Notes: generated by a model not told the origin, from the sequence alone. A stretch of 64,000 nt of DNA from Lucinisca nassula (GCA_963580285.1 OY757014.1:17834088-17898087), one strand, 5' to 3'; counted from the first letter of the stretch, positions 10,341 to 21,378 are shown. Translations and numbers: made by a program.

Positions 10341-10919
10341 ATCTTTATTTCGCTTTTTCTCAGTTCAAATATATTGTAAATCAGCGTCACGCATACGAAA
10401 GGAAGTTACCAGACGGTTCAACAATTTGCGGAAGCTGGAATAAGGATACATACAATTACAGATATGTTGTGCAGCTTGCTAGCGTACGGCAAGTTTTTTG
10501 TGAAACCTAATACTTGTAAATGGTAGCTTTCATTTACGGTCATTTCGCCAAATAGACACACTACATAGAAAACTGAAGCATCCCTGCATATTTTTGACTG
10601 GTTCACATTGTTTCTTCACGTTGAATATGGTTGCAAATAGCAAATTATAGCGAGAAGTCTGCAATGGAGCGAAAATGCTTCAAATTTCACATAAACACTG
10701 TGGAAAGGTCCTGAGGGACCTTTCCAATAAGCTGAAATGCTCGAAGGATAGAGTACCGCAACTTGCGTCACTACGTAAAACACTGGACGGCATCTTGCAA
10801 AGAACAACACGGCGCTTTGCTGTGGACAGTTATGCAAAAATGCTACGACGATGTTCAGTGCATTGTTCACTATGCATATTTTACCTGGGATGTGAGTGTT
10901 TGAGTTATACGTCTCACCA
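10341..10919. other. Unassigned, with a short perfect hairpin
   Basis: No element recognised. At 10702-10725 GGAAAGGTCC pairs with GGACCTTTCC across a four-base loop. Overlapping frames on both strands here look fortuitous. Confidence 0.45.
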
Positions 10920-11048
10920 ACAACTAAGGTCATATGGAGACGGGACCTCGGTTGAAAGACTCACCCGAAAGTCTGTAGAAGCCCGGGATCGATCCTACGA
11001 CCCCTGGTTTACAAGGCGAGTAGCATAACCACTACACCACGGAGGCTT
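10920..11048 (-). mobile_element. SINE-F head (tRNA-derived)
   Basis: On the minus strand CCTCCGTGGTGTAGTGGTTA is an A-box-containing tRNA head and GGATCGATCCCGGG is B-box-like. It then runs into ACCGAGGTCCCGTCTCC, as in the copy at 26896. Confidence 0.7.
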
Positions 11049-11516
11049 CCAGTTTGTGCAGGTGAATCTCCGAACATGCGCCAACATGTGCTTTTATTTC
11101 ACTTCTAACAGAAATTAATGAACATTCGATATTTGACTTACTCAAACATCCAAAAGACAAATGATTCCATTGACCTATCGGTAGAACGACACGTTGTTTG
11201 TCCCTTGGACAATTTTAATACAAGACCGGGGTCTAGTTGTTGAAAGTATCGTAAGCTTTACGAGCTATTTGAGTGGAAAATATACACATATATTTTGCTG
11301 AAAAAAAATATGGGTAGCTTTTGCAATGATTGCAAACTCTGCTCAGCATTTTTTCAGCAAAAATTGCAGTGTGTTTGCGATTCTTATGATATAAAATTTA
11401 ACATCTCGTTAACTAACGACGCGGTTAGCTTACTGGGCCCTGTGATAACCGTCCATGCAGTAAATGGACATGACCAACAACAAATGCATTTCTATGTAAC
11501 GCGAGGGTATTCGTTG
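11049..11516. other. Unassigned; right part homologous to 14090-14210
   Basis: From about 11483, CAAATGCATTTCTATGTAAC and following bases match the region after the foldback at 14090. The match resumes at 13590 on the other side of the Helitron-like element (TATAAGATTCCATTGCAG versus TATAAGATTCCATAGTAG at 14175). An older duplicated element was therefore split here. Confidence 0.5.
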
Positions 11517-13576
11517 TTAGCTCACCTGAGCACGAAGTGCTCATGGTGAGCTATTGTGATCGGTCCATGTCCGTCGTGCGTCGTGTGTCGTGCGGCGTCA
11601 ACATTTTGCTTTAAATGATAACTCCTCCTTCAGCCTTGAGCCAATTTCGATAAAACTTCATAGGAATATTGCTGAGGTGACCCTCTACAAAACTAGTTAA
11701 AATTGTTCCGCTCCGCTGAACAAGATGGCCACCAGAGCTAAAAATAGAAAAATCTTTAAACAACAACTTCTCCTGTACCTTAAGGCCAATTTCATTCAAA
11801 CTTTATAGGAATGTTGCTTAGGTGACCCTCTACCAAAATAGCTAAAACGTTTCCGCTCCGGCGAACAAAATGGCCACCAGAGCTAAAAATAGAAAATTCT
11901 TTAAACGACAATTCCTCCTGTACCCTTGGGCCAAATTTATTCAAACTTCATAGGAATGTTGCTTAGGTGACCCTCTACTAAAATAGCTAAAACGATATTG
12001 CTCTAATGAGCAAAATGGCCGCAATAGCTAAAAAAAGAAAAACATCGTAAATTTGATTCAAACACAAACTCCTCAACCCTTGGGCTAATTTGATTTAAAC
12101 TTCACAGGAATGTTGCCCAAATGACTCCCTACCAAAATAGCTTAAATCGTTATGCTCCGACAAACAAGATGGCCGCCAGAGCTAAAAATAGAAAAAAAAA
12201 ATCTTTAAACGACAACCCCTCCTGTACCCTTGGGCATATTTTTATTCAAACTTCATAGGAATGTTGCTTAGGTGACCATCTACCAAAATAGCTGAAAAGG
12301 TTCTGCTCTGATGAGCAAAATGGCCACCATAGCTAAAAATAGAAAAAAAATATCGTAAATTTGCTTCAAACACGAACTCCTCCTTAACCCTTGGGCCAAT
12401 TTGATTCAAACTTCACAGGAATGTTATGAATGTGACTCCCTAAAGAAATAGCTAAAATCGTTATGCACTGACAAACAAGATGGCCGCCAGAGCTAAAAAT
12501 AGAAAAAAATCTTTAAACGACAACTCCTCCTGTACCCTTGGGCCAATTTCATTCAAATTTCATAGAAATGTTGCTTAGATGACCCACTACCAAAACAGTT
12601 AAAACGTTTTCGCTCTGATGAGCAAAATGGCCGCCATAGCTAAAAACAGATCAACTTTGTAAATTTACATCAAAACGCGAACTCCTCCTCAACCCTCGGG
12701 TCAATTTGATTCAAACTTCACAGGAATGTTAGTTAGGTGACTCCCCACCAAAAAAGCTAAAATCGTTCAATGCGGCGTACAAGATGGCCGCCAGAGCTAA
12801 AAATAGAAAAAATCTTCAAACGACAACTCCTCCTTACCCCTTGGGCCAATTCAATTCAAACTTCACAGGAATATTATGTCGTTGACTCCCTGCCAAAATA
12901 GCTAAAATTGTTCCGCTCTGATTAACAAGATGGCCACCAGAGCTAAAAATAGAAAATTTCTTCAAACGACAATTCCTCCTTACCCCTTGGGCAATTTGAG
13001 TCAAACTTCACAGGAATATTATGTCGTTGACCCTCTACCATATTAGCTAAAATGATCCCGCTCCGATGAACAAATTGGCCACCAGAGCTAGAATAGAAAA
13101 ACATTGTAAATTTGCTTCAAACTTCACAAGAATGTTGCCCAGGTGACTCCCTACCAAAATAGTTAAAATCATTCCACTCTGATAAACAAGATGGCCACCA
13201 GGGCTAAAAATAGAAAAAATCTTCAAACGACAACTCCTCCTGCACCCTTGGTCCAATTACATTCAAACTTCATAGGGATGTTGCTTAGTTGACTCTCTAC
13301 CAGAATAGGTAAAATGGTCTCGCTCCGATGAACAATATGGCCACCAGAGCTAAAAATAGAAAAAAAAATTATAAATTTGCTTCAAATGCGAACTCTTCCT
13401 AAACCCTTGGGTCAATTCGATTCAAACTTCAAAGAAATGTTGCCTTGGTGACACCCTACCAAAATAGCTTAGATCGTTCCACTCTGATCAACAAGATGGG
13501 CACCAGAGCTAAAAATAGAATGTACTAGAGACAGTGACATTCAGGTGAGCGAATCAGGGCCCTCTGGGTCCTCTTG
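11517..13576 (-). mobile_element. Helitron-like non-autonomous element carrying satellite
   Basis: On the minus strand it begins CAAGAGGACCCAGAGGGCCC (subterminal palindrome) and ends with hairpin GAGCACTTCGTGCTC followed by AGGTGAGCTAA. These ends match the element at 42889-45974. Between them lie about 13 copies of a ~145-bp repeat. No coding capacity. A 3' hairpin about 10 nt before CTRR is the Helitron/Helentron signature. Confidence 0.7.
11611..13520 (-). repeat. ~145-bp satellite array 1
   Basis: About 13 diverged units. Landmarks on the plus strand: AACTCCTCCTGTACCCTTGG, AACTTCATAGGAATGTTGCT, AAGATGGCCGCCAGAGCTAA. Same satellite as 43400-45870 but reversed. Frames inside rotate because the unit is not a multiple of three, so they are not genes. 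Confidence 0.9.
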
Positions 13577-13649
13577 TTTATAGTTGACGTATATAAGATT
13601 CCATTGCAGCCACCAACTGTGCTGACGTCATACAGCCCATTCTTTACAA

Positions 13650-13862
13650 TTAACCCTTATCTTGCTGTTCACGACAACCCCTATCTTTGCAAACCGTGTA
13701 GATCCAGATCAGATGGCTTCTGAAGAAGCCATCTGATCAGGATCTACACTGTTTGGCATTCAGTTTATGAATTTGTAGCAATAAATTACCTCAAGTAATT
13801 TGATTGGTTCAAAGTCAGAGATGGGCGTGGCTTAAATGAATATTCAGCAAGAGAAGGGTTAA
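13650..13862. mobile_element. MITE-1 copy 1 (TTAA-type, 213 bp)
   Basis: Left end TTAACCCTTATCTTGCTG; right end CAGCAAGAGAAGGGTTAA, one mismatch in 18. Inner palindrome from GTGTAGATCCAGATCAGATG to its complement CATCTGATCAGGATCTACAC. Same length as the copy at 36341. Confidence 0.9.
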
Positions 13863-13997
13863 ACTATACTTTTGCCGATGTTTTCCGTACTTTTAGTCCT
13901 AGCCTTCATTGTGGCTTTTCGTTAGAAATGCCTCGAAACGCCATAATCTGTGTTTCCGAGCAGTATCAGTGATAGCCCTGTAAACCATGGCCCAGTA

Positions 13998-14090
13998 AGC
14001 ATTCTACATAAATCTATAGCGGGCCGTTAGCGGCCCGTCAGGGTAGCTGACGGGCCGCTAACGGCCCGCTGTAGATTTATGTAGAATGCT
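13998..14090. repeat. 93-bp foldback with 44-bp arms
   Basis: Arm 13998-14041 (AGCATTCTACATAAATCTAT...) pairs with arm 14047-14090 around a five-base loop GGTAG. The single mismatch would be a U-G wobble in RNA. The apex half is GC-rich (GCGGGCCGTTAGCGGCCCGT). No TIR-type element around it was identified. Confidence 0.85.
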
Positions 14091-14210
14091 AGCAGGGCAA
14101 ATGCATTTCTATATCAAGCGAGGTTTACCAGGGTATTTATTAGTTATTACATATTATTGTCGTATTTAAATTATAAGATTCCATAGTAGGTACCAGCTGT
14201 ATTATATACA

Positions 14211-15264
14211 TTAAGGGGCTCTTACACTGTCACGATTTTGGCCACGACTCACCACGATTTTTTAAATCGTGGTAAATCGTGAACAACGTCGTAGAGAAGT
14301 CGGCAGAGATCTTGAGGAATCGTGGTTGATCGTGATAGTTCGGGAGTGACCACGACTGTTTTGGACATGTTCAAAACATTCGTGACGAGTCGGCGTCATT
14401 TTTCAAATCGTAGAGCAGTCGTAGAGAAATCGTAGATCAGTCGTGAGCCGTCGTCGTGGTAATCTTGGCCAATCGTGAACAATCGTGACTGAATTCTACC
14501 ACGATTGAGCTACGACGAGACAAGACCATCTACGACGCCTCTACGATTCCGTTGCGACTGCCGTGCGATCTACTACGATATCACGACGACTGCTCACGAC
14601 AATGCAAGATTCACCAGGAATGCACTACGATTGATGACGACGCTAGCACGATTTATCCCGACGCTACATCGAACGCACTACTTTCTCCAAGTGACTTTGT
14701 ACATATAATTACCCAAGTAACTATGGTCAACTGTCACTAACTCGTGAAGAGCACATCGACCATGCTCTCTACAGAAATGGTTGAAACTGAATGACACTGT
14801 GCATTTGATGAACACTTTTATATACCCAGATCGTTATAAATCCTGACGAATCGGAAGACGTCTTGGTTAATCGTGAGTAAATCGTATCGTATCCTCCATG
14901 ATCGTACTGAGTCTTTGATCATCGTGCCAATTCGGCCTTGGTCGTAGAGCAGTCTGGCAGGGATCGTGAGAAATCGTGTTTGATCGTCTGATATCTTGAA
15001 GCAATCGTGGTGCAGTCGTAGAAGAATCCGAGAGGATCGTAAGACATCGTGGTCGATCGTGGAGGATCGTTGTAAATCGGCTCCATTATCGTACAGCAGT
15101 CGTGATTGTTCGTAGAAGTGTCGTAGCAATGTCGTGAGTATTCGTAGGGTAGTGAAATCGGAACCGTGTATGCCCCGATCTGCCACGATTTTCATGGTCC
15201 CCATTGGTCGTGGATAGTCGTGGACAATCGTGGTCAAAGTCGTGACAGTGTAAGAGGGGCTTAA
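14211..15264. mobile_element. TTAA-flanked element packed with CACGA/TCGTG motifs
   Basis: Left TTAAGGGGCTCTTACACTG then TCACGATTTTGGCCACGA; right end reversed reads TTAAGCCCCTCTTACACTG then TCACGACTTTGACCACGA. Terminal repeats of about 36 bp and TTAA at both edges. The interior consists of dozens of ATCGTGG/TCGTAG/CACGA words. Orientation is mainly TCGTG in both outer thirds and mainly CACGA around 14490-14680. No transposase frame. Confidence 0.8.
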
Positions 15265-15628
15265 CACAATCATATGCTTGAAATTGGTCATCTGCCACGT
15301 ACTTAGGTGTCGATCTATCCACCAACGTGAACTTCAACCGTGTCAGTAGAATCTCTGCAAATGCTGATCAGTCTCTATCTTGTCTAATGTAATTTCAGAA
15401 TAAAAATAACGGCCTTCGCAAAGCAGCATACAAAACCATAGACCTGCAACAACTTGAATACGTTTCCACTGTATGGAGCTCAAACACACAAGTCTTATGC
15501 CCTTAATCCCGCAGTGGTGCAGGATCTTATGCCCTTAAAGCCGAAATGGTGTATCGGTAGAGTCCTCCGCTGGACTCTAAATAATTGTTCAAACTACGAC
15601 AGTATACGACAGTAAAACTAATATAAGC
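15265..15628. other. Unassigned
   Basis: No repeat or gene recognised. Two patches near 15497 and 15527 repeat TCTTATGCCCTTAA. Confidence 0.45.
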
Positions 15629-16015
15629 GGTCCCCGCCCATCGGGGCTCAAAGAAATAGATGGGCTGCATGATGCTTCCACGCAGAGCTGATGATGATGA
15701 TGATGATTTCGTGTTTAACGACGCGTCAACCCTCCCCGTGGGTCATAAGCGTCAATCCCATTCAGAGCTGAAACTGACCGCACACGAGTACTGGTAAACC
15801 GCTTGAAGGATCTAGGCCTGCCCAGACAAAGCTGTCCGAGTCGGACCGGACCGCACATGCTTATAAACCCTATTGGTTTCATTGGGCGACATGGCTTGAG
15901 ATGTCAAATTATCTCAATGCCGGGTAAAAGTCCCACAAAATTGGAAGCAATGTCTCCAAAATGACCTACACAGTGTTGACGGTGACGTTAAACCTCGAAT
16001 GAAACAAAACAAAAC
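15629..16015 (+). mobile_element. SINE-B copy 2
   Basis: Head TCCCCGCCCATCGGGGCTC, core GTACTGGTAAACCGCTTGA and CTGCCCAGACAAAGC, tail GTGTTGACGGTGACGTTAAA followed by AACAAAACAAAAC. Interrupted at 15692-15772. Confidence 0.9.
15692..15772 (-). mobile_element. Short retroelement tail inserted in SINE-B
   Basis: The insert is flanked by the duplicated target CAGAGCTGA at 15683-15691 and 15773-15781. On the minus strand it reads ...GACGCGTCGTTAAACACGAA followed by ATC repeats: a LINE/SINE 3' end with an ATC tail. Confidence 0.75.
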
Positions 16016-16639
16016 TAATATACAACCTAGTCTTCGTTAGAGAGCCTTGGAGCAGAGAAGGTCAGATGCCCGCCCCATAATCTCACAGCAGCCACCCACT
16101 CGCATTGTGTCAGAATCATAATCGATTAATTATTACAAAAAAGAGAAGAAGAGTGAAGGCAGTGTTCAGGAATCGATACAATTGCCTCACATCTCCCTTA
16201 GGGAATGAAGAAGTATTCATTCTTCCTCTTGACAACTTGACAATGGAACTGATGTGTTGATGCCTACATTTACTCCTTTGGGTGTCGGTGTTCGGCCATT
16301 TGAACACCAATTGCCATGAACACAGCACACCTGTTTTAACATAATCTGATGTTATCATATTTCTTCATCTCTCTTCCATACATTCTCACGTTTCTTCTTC
16401 CTTTCACTCTCAAGATGCGCAATCATAATGATCAAAATCCTCGCGAGAGGGTATTGAAGTAAGCATAGGTAGGTAGGTTTCTTTCCTTCGGAAAGGTTTC
16501 TTTTCTGTTGAGCTCAAATAGTTGTTCCTCGTTTATAAGATGGGTACAACTAGAATGAAAGTTATTTTATGTTTTCCAGTTGTCGTTTATACTTTAGCGA
16601 AAGGAACTCCATTTTGTGCACGGAACAAAAATCAATGAC
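16016..16639. other. Unassigned, with weak element-E remnant
   Basis: Around 16152-16180 CAGTGTTCAGGAATCGATAC and following bases resemble the reversed 3' end of element E. Nothing else recognised. Confidence 0.4.
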
Positions 16640-16890
16640 AGATAGAAGTGACGGCAATGATCAAGAATCGATACAATTAACCCACAGCTCCCATCAGAGA
16701 CACCAAGGGAAAGAAACACAAACATGAAACAACTAGACCCTAATGGAGACATCAATAGCTGAAAGCCAAAAGGACAGCTACTTTCCCACAAAATGGCCAA
16801 TCGGCTATCGGGGTGGGGGGGGGGGGGCTTAAATCGATTTTACGTGGCCACAGTCCTCGCCCTTACTTCCGTCGCGATTTAGACAAATAC
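16640..16890 (-). mobile_element. Element E copy
   Basis: On the minus strand it starts ATTTGTCTAAATCGCGACGG, passes GTGGCCACGTAAAATCGATT and ends GATCATTGCCGTCACTTCTA. It shows the uninterrupted arrangement of the copy split at 30210-33083. A G-run lies at 16814-16828. Copies share the 3' end and vary at the 5' end, suggesting a 5'-truncated retroelement. Confidence 0.7.
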
Positions 16891-17126
16891 TTTGTTCAGT
16901 CCGCATAAAGGCCTCCTAACTCATCAGTGCAACATCTCCGTGAACACAAAAATCAAACAACCACAGAGATGAAACAGTGGTGAGGACTCGACAGCAAGAA
17001 ACAACTGAAATGCTGAGCAAAAGAAGACCAACAGTTAGACTCCGATGGGCCCGACCAGAGACTGAGCATCAGGCACCAACCAAATTTACATAAAATTAGA
17101 TACTCTCTAATTCTCTGGAAGTCTTT

Positions 17127-17425
17127 ACCCAGCGGGCAATAATCGGTTGATTCAACGTTGAGTCAACGTTGAAGGCAAACGTTGAATAAACGTTGATTTT
17201 TGGTTGAATATGAAATTTGAATCAACGTTGCACAGTCAACGTTGACTCAAAGTTGACAATCCAACAGTGAATCAACGTTGATATTTCAGTGTTGATTCAA
17301 CGTTAAGATATTAATGTTGAATAAACGTTGATATTCGGTTGAATATGAAAGTTGAATCAACGTTGAGCAGTCATCTTAATTTTCAACCTTGCATCAACGT
17401 TGAAATATCAACCATTAAATCAAAC
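17127..17425. repeat. CAACGTTGA short-motif cluster 1
   Basis: Starts after ACCCAGCGGGCA and is filled with CAACGTTGA and AACGTTGAATCAACG words at irregular spacing. AACGTT is self-complementary. Related to 22619-23094. Confidence 0.8.
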
Positions 17426-17985
17426 TGATATAACTACAGAAACAGCATTTAAGAAGCCATGATTTATTAAAGAAACGAAACTAACATATAAATTTGCAAA
17501 CTGTAAATATTTCATACGCATGCAAGGGCGCCCACTTTTTCACTTAAATTTTCATTTAAAATATTACGCGCCACAAACACTGTTGTACTTAAAGTTTGTA
17601 GAACTGATCACTGTGTTTTTTTTTTTTTGTTGTTCGACATTAGCTACCGCCTGTTCTGTAAGCTGTCTATTTTAGTCGGACGCTAATTTCTTTTCTTTTC
17701 TTTTTTAATTCTGTCGGGATCAAGGGTGGTGCTATTCATAACACTATCTGAAAAACAAGAAAGACAATTCTTCAAATTACACCACAGATGTATTTTGCAT
17801 GTTTAGTTTCTGGAAAGAATTATTGTGTATTGTGTAGAAAATCCGTACACTTTAGAAATGCATTTTATCTTTCTGCTGTTTATGTAAATATGAACGCAGT
17901 GGGTCGCATGCAAATTAAATGAACCCCGAAGGGGTTCGCGTAAACTTTGACCGCGATTCGCTGTCGTTCAAGTTTTCTGAAAAAG
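17426..17985. other. Unassigned, with small GC hairpin
   Basis: GAACCCCGAAGGGGTTCG at 17921-17938 forms a short hairpin. Otherwise AT-rich and unrecognised. Confidence 0.45.
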
Positions 17986-19065
17986 TATGTATGTGTAAGT
18001 GCTGTATGCTCTGAAGTATCAATACCACCTCGCATTAGGATCGTTTTCTAAAAAAAAACATCCTCCTCGACAGACTGGTGTGAGGATCGATCGAAAATTG
18101 AAAAAAGCATGAGCATAGAGAAGTTTAAATTCTTAGTTAGTATTTCCTTACTTCATATGCTAATTACGTAAATAATGAAACCATGCTTGTAAACCGAAAG
18201 TATGTATGTGTAAGTGCTGTATGCTTTGAAGTATCGATACCACCTCACCGTGAATGCAGGGCATGAGGATCGTTTTCTAAAAAGCCACCTCTCCTCAACA
18301 GACTGGTACGAGGATCGATCGAAAATTGAAAAACCATGACCATAAAGAAGTTTACATTCTGAATTAGGGTTTCCTTACTTCATATGCTAATTACGTAAAT
18401 AATGAAATCATGCGTGTGAACCGAAAATATGTATGTGTAAGTGCTGTATGCTTTGAAATATCGATACCACCTCACCATGAATGCAAGGCATGAGGATCGT
18501 TTTCTAAAAAGCCACCTCTCCTCAACAGACTGGTATGAGGATCGATCGAAAATTGAAAACAAAAAACAAAAAAAAAAAAAAAAAAAAAACATGCGCATAG
18601 AGAAGTTTAAATTCTGAATTAGAATTGCCTTACCTCATGTGCTAATTACGTAAATAATGAAATTATGCTTGTAAACCGAAGGTATGTATGTGTAAGTGTT
18701 GTAGTCTTTGAAGTATCGATACCACCTCACCATGAATGCAAGGCATGAGGATCGTTTTCTAAAAAGCCACCTCTCCTCAACAGACCGGTATGAGGATCGA
18801 TCGAAGATTTAAAAAAAAAATATGAGCATCGAGAAGTTTAAATTCTGAATTAGATATTTATTGTGTTTAATTCCTTACTTTATGTGCTACTTAAATAGTG
18901 AAATCATGAGTGTTGTATGCTTTGCAGTATCGATACCACCTCACCATAACTGCTAGGTATGAGGATCGTTTTCTGTGTTGTAAGCCACCTCTCCACAAAA
19001 GACTGGTTTGAGGATCGACCGCTAATATAAATATATATGCAGCAAGAGTTTTAATTATGAATTAG
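17986..19065. repeat. ~215-255-bp tandem repeat, five units
   Basis: Units start near 17986, 18201, 18428, 18683 and a truncated one near 18907. Each has TATGTATGTGTAAGTGCTGT, GTATCGATACCACCTCACC, GCATGAGGATCGTTTTCTAA, CCACCTCTCCTCAACAGACT and TATGAGGATCGATCGAAAAT, then a variable A-run. Each unit therefore holds ATGAGGATCG twice. A lone degenerate unit sits at about 19487-19530. Confidence 0.85.
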
Positions 19066-19669
19066 TAATTTAAATCGCACATCAGGATAAGTTCTTATTT
19101 ATGAACAATTTACACTGGATCCTCAATTTTAAACGAAAACATGCGGAAAATAACGTTTAATCTTGAAAATGCCATAACCAAAAATAGGATTGAACTAAAA
19201 ATCTGAGTTAAGTAACCTTACAATGACCAAACATTTTTTTTTCGGTTTTACTTATCGTGGTAGACTGGAATCAGTCCAAATGTTCACTCTAATTCACTCT
19301 AGACCTATAAATGTCTCTCTGATTACCTACCATATCCCTCTCTGAAACCTGTTCCTTCATCTTCAAAATTTCATTCATTAAAGAAGTCATTTTTTATTAG
19401 AGGAGAGAAAGATAAATATGTTTATGAACAAACCAGCTAAATAAATGTGGCTGCATGCAGGTAGTGTTTGTTAATGCCATACGCTTTGCTGCGTCTATAC
19501 CACCTGACCATGAATGCTGAATGTACTGTTATTGCCATTATCTATGACACAGCATCGGAATTGGGGGCGATGGTGGCAATTTCGTAAACTCCGGATTTGA
19601 AAACCAATCAGTAGTTTAACTACTGGCGGTCACATCATGTTAACAAATCCATGCAATGATTACCCTTTT
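19066..19669. other. Unassigned AT-rich stretch
   Basis: Apart from the solo degenerate repeat unit near 19487, nothing recognised. Confidence 0.45.
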
Positions 19670-19942
19670 AAACACTACTTTATATAGAGAAAGGTGGGGT
19701 TTACATTATTTTACTTATTTCTGCTCCAAAACATAAATGCGCTGGGGTGCAGTGGTAAAGCATCGGGTATGAGATCGAGAGGTCGATTATTATTATTATT
19801 ATTAATTGTGGATACGTGTTAGAACCTGCTCTAACGAGCATCTACAATCTATGTTTGGAGCAGAAATAAGAACAAATCACCAATTATCATCTCTGGATAC
19901 ATAAAATATTGACCTGCATTACATAGGCATGTTGTCGTAATG
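19670..19942. mobile_element. MITE-H copy 1 with tRNA-like insertion
   Basis: Outer parts match other MITE-H copies (ACTTATTTCTGCTCCAAAAC; TTTGGAGCAGAAATAAGAAC). Inserted at about 19736-19786 is GGTGCAGTGGTAAAGCATCG and GAGATCGAGAGGTCGATT, a tRNA-like SINE head, followed by a short TTA microsatellite. Confidence 0.6.
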
Positions 19943-20127
19943 ATTCCGTTGCAGTTTCTGGTTTTATACTGTTGGTGCACGCACTTTTCGATTGTGTATG
20001 TGACGTGTCGTCTTATCATTTCTAACTGTTATTTCGTTAGCTTGTGGTGGCTGTGGTCTTTGATTGTGCCTTTTCCTGAGTAACCTTTTCTTACTAAATA
20101 AAATTAACGTCTAACATGTTCCTTGCA

Positions 20128-20215
20128 TACGTACCCGTAGCTTGTTGTTGCTTGTTGGAACCGCCTTCTAACGGGTACCCACGACCTATGTTTTGAGAAG
20201 AAATAAGAAAAGTAA

Positions 20216-20216
<1 letters not shown>
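20128..20216. mobile_element. MITE-H fragment
   Basis: GGAACCGCCTTCTAACGGGT, then ACCCACGACCTATGTTTTGA and GAAGAAATAAG: the hairpin and right arm of MITE-H only. Confidence 0.55.

Positions 20217-20266
<50 letters not shown>
20217..20266 (+). repeat. (AAT)n microsatellite
   Basis: About 16 uninterrupted AAT units following the MITE-H fragment. Confidence 0.95.
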
Positions 20267-20267
<1 letters not shown>

Positions 20268-20340
20268 TAGGGGTAGGCCTATGCTTCTGTTTATTTCACT
20301 ATTAAAGTTTTTTTTATAGATAAAGTGTTATGATTTTAGT

Positions 20341-20635
20341 TTTGTTTTATTTGAGGTTTAACGTCCCCGTCAACACTGTATAGGTCATTTTGGAGTCGTT
20401 GCTTCCAATTTTGTGGGACTTTTTCCCGACATGGAGATGAAATGACATCTCAAGCCCTGTCGATCAATGAAAACAATAGGGTTTATAAGCACGGACAGTC
20501 CAACTCGCACCGCTTTACCTGGGCAGGCTTAGATTCTCTGAGCGGTTTACCAGTACTCATGTGCGTTCGGTTTCAGCTCTGCGTTGAAGCATCATGCAGC
20601 CCATTTATTTCTGTCAGCCCAAATGGGCGGGGGCG
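20341..20635 (-). mobile_element. SINE-B copy 3
   Basis: Full-length in reverse: TTGAGGTTTAACGTCCCCGT at the tail side, TAGGTCATTTTGGAGTCGTT, core AGCGGTTTACCAGTACTCAT, ending AAATGGGCGGGGGC. Confidence 0.9.
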
Positions 20636-20878
20636 CACATGCCTTGTAACAAACGTTTAAATATGCATTTTTATTCTAAACCCTGTTGGATTACATTTGC
20701 ACATTATATTGCCTATATAGGGTACAATGGATGCGATTTGGGTAAATAGTGTAGACCCACGTACTACGTACACCCAGGGCATCTTACACTATTTGCATAA
20801 AAATACATGTATAATAACAGTAACATATAATAGGGAACGGAATCGTCCAAACTAATCATGTACAGGCATAAAACATAT

Positions 20879-21088
20879 GGGCCTCCTTGGCCTAGTGGAT
20901 AAGAGCGCTGACTCTTAATCATTAGATCCCTCACCGTTGTTGTTCGAGCCTGGCTCGGGTCACACGTGAGACGCCAAGTTCTGCAAGGGAAGGTTAGGTA
21001 TTTTTTTCTCCGGTTACTCCGGTTTTCGCCCATCTCTGATTAACGATCGGCTCGATATCAGTGAAATAATCTTGAAAGGGCCGTATAA
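20879..21088 (+). mobile_element. SINE-C, best copy (tRNA-derived)
   Basis: Head GGCCTCCTTGGCCTAGTGGA with AAGAGCGCTGACTCTTAATC and B-box TGTTCGAGCCT. The body runs through CTCCGGTTACTCCGGTTTTC to ATAATCTTGAAAGGGCCGT. The head resembles a tRNA, but the rest and the multiple truncated copies show it is a SINE. Confidence 0.8.
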
Positions 21089-21094
21089 TCCATC

Positions 21095-21378
21095 ACGTGA
21101 ACTCGTCCGTGAAATTAACACCTCCTAAACTCCACTTTATATAGAGAAACTGGGGTTTACGGGGGTATATATCATTTTTCTTTTTTCTACATTTCTGCTT
21201 CAAAACATAGGTTATGGGTACTTGTTAGAACAGCCTCAATGAGCCAGTTCTTACGGGCACCCACAACATATGTTTGAAGTAAAAGCAACAAAAATATCAC
21301 AAATTTTTATCAGAAAAGAAGCCATTTTTGAGATGTGAAAAATGCACTATGTCGCACGGGTGTGTTATCGTAAAAAAA
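21095..21378. mobile_element. MITE-H copy 3
   Basis: Left CATCACGTGAACTCGTCCGT; diverged hairpin GGGTACTTGTTAGAACAGCC / CCAGTTCTTACGGGCACCC; right GGGTGTGTTATCGTA. Confidence 0.7.

Noticed and set aside
10616..11028. Overlapping 105- and 117-residue frames on opposite strands
   Set aside because: No motif, they overlap each other, and one runs into a SINE-F.
17986..19065. Hammerhead ribozyme or snRNA array
   Set aside because: I looked for CTGATGA..GAAA and for snRNA core sequences; neither is present in order.
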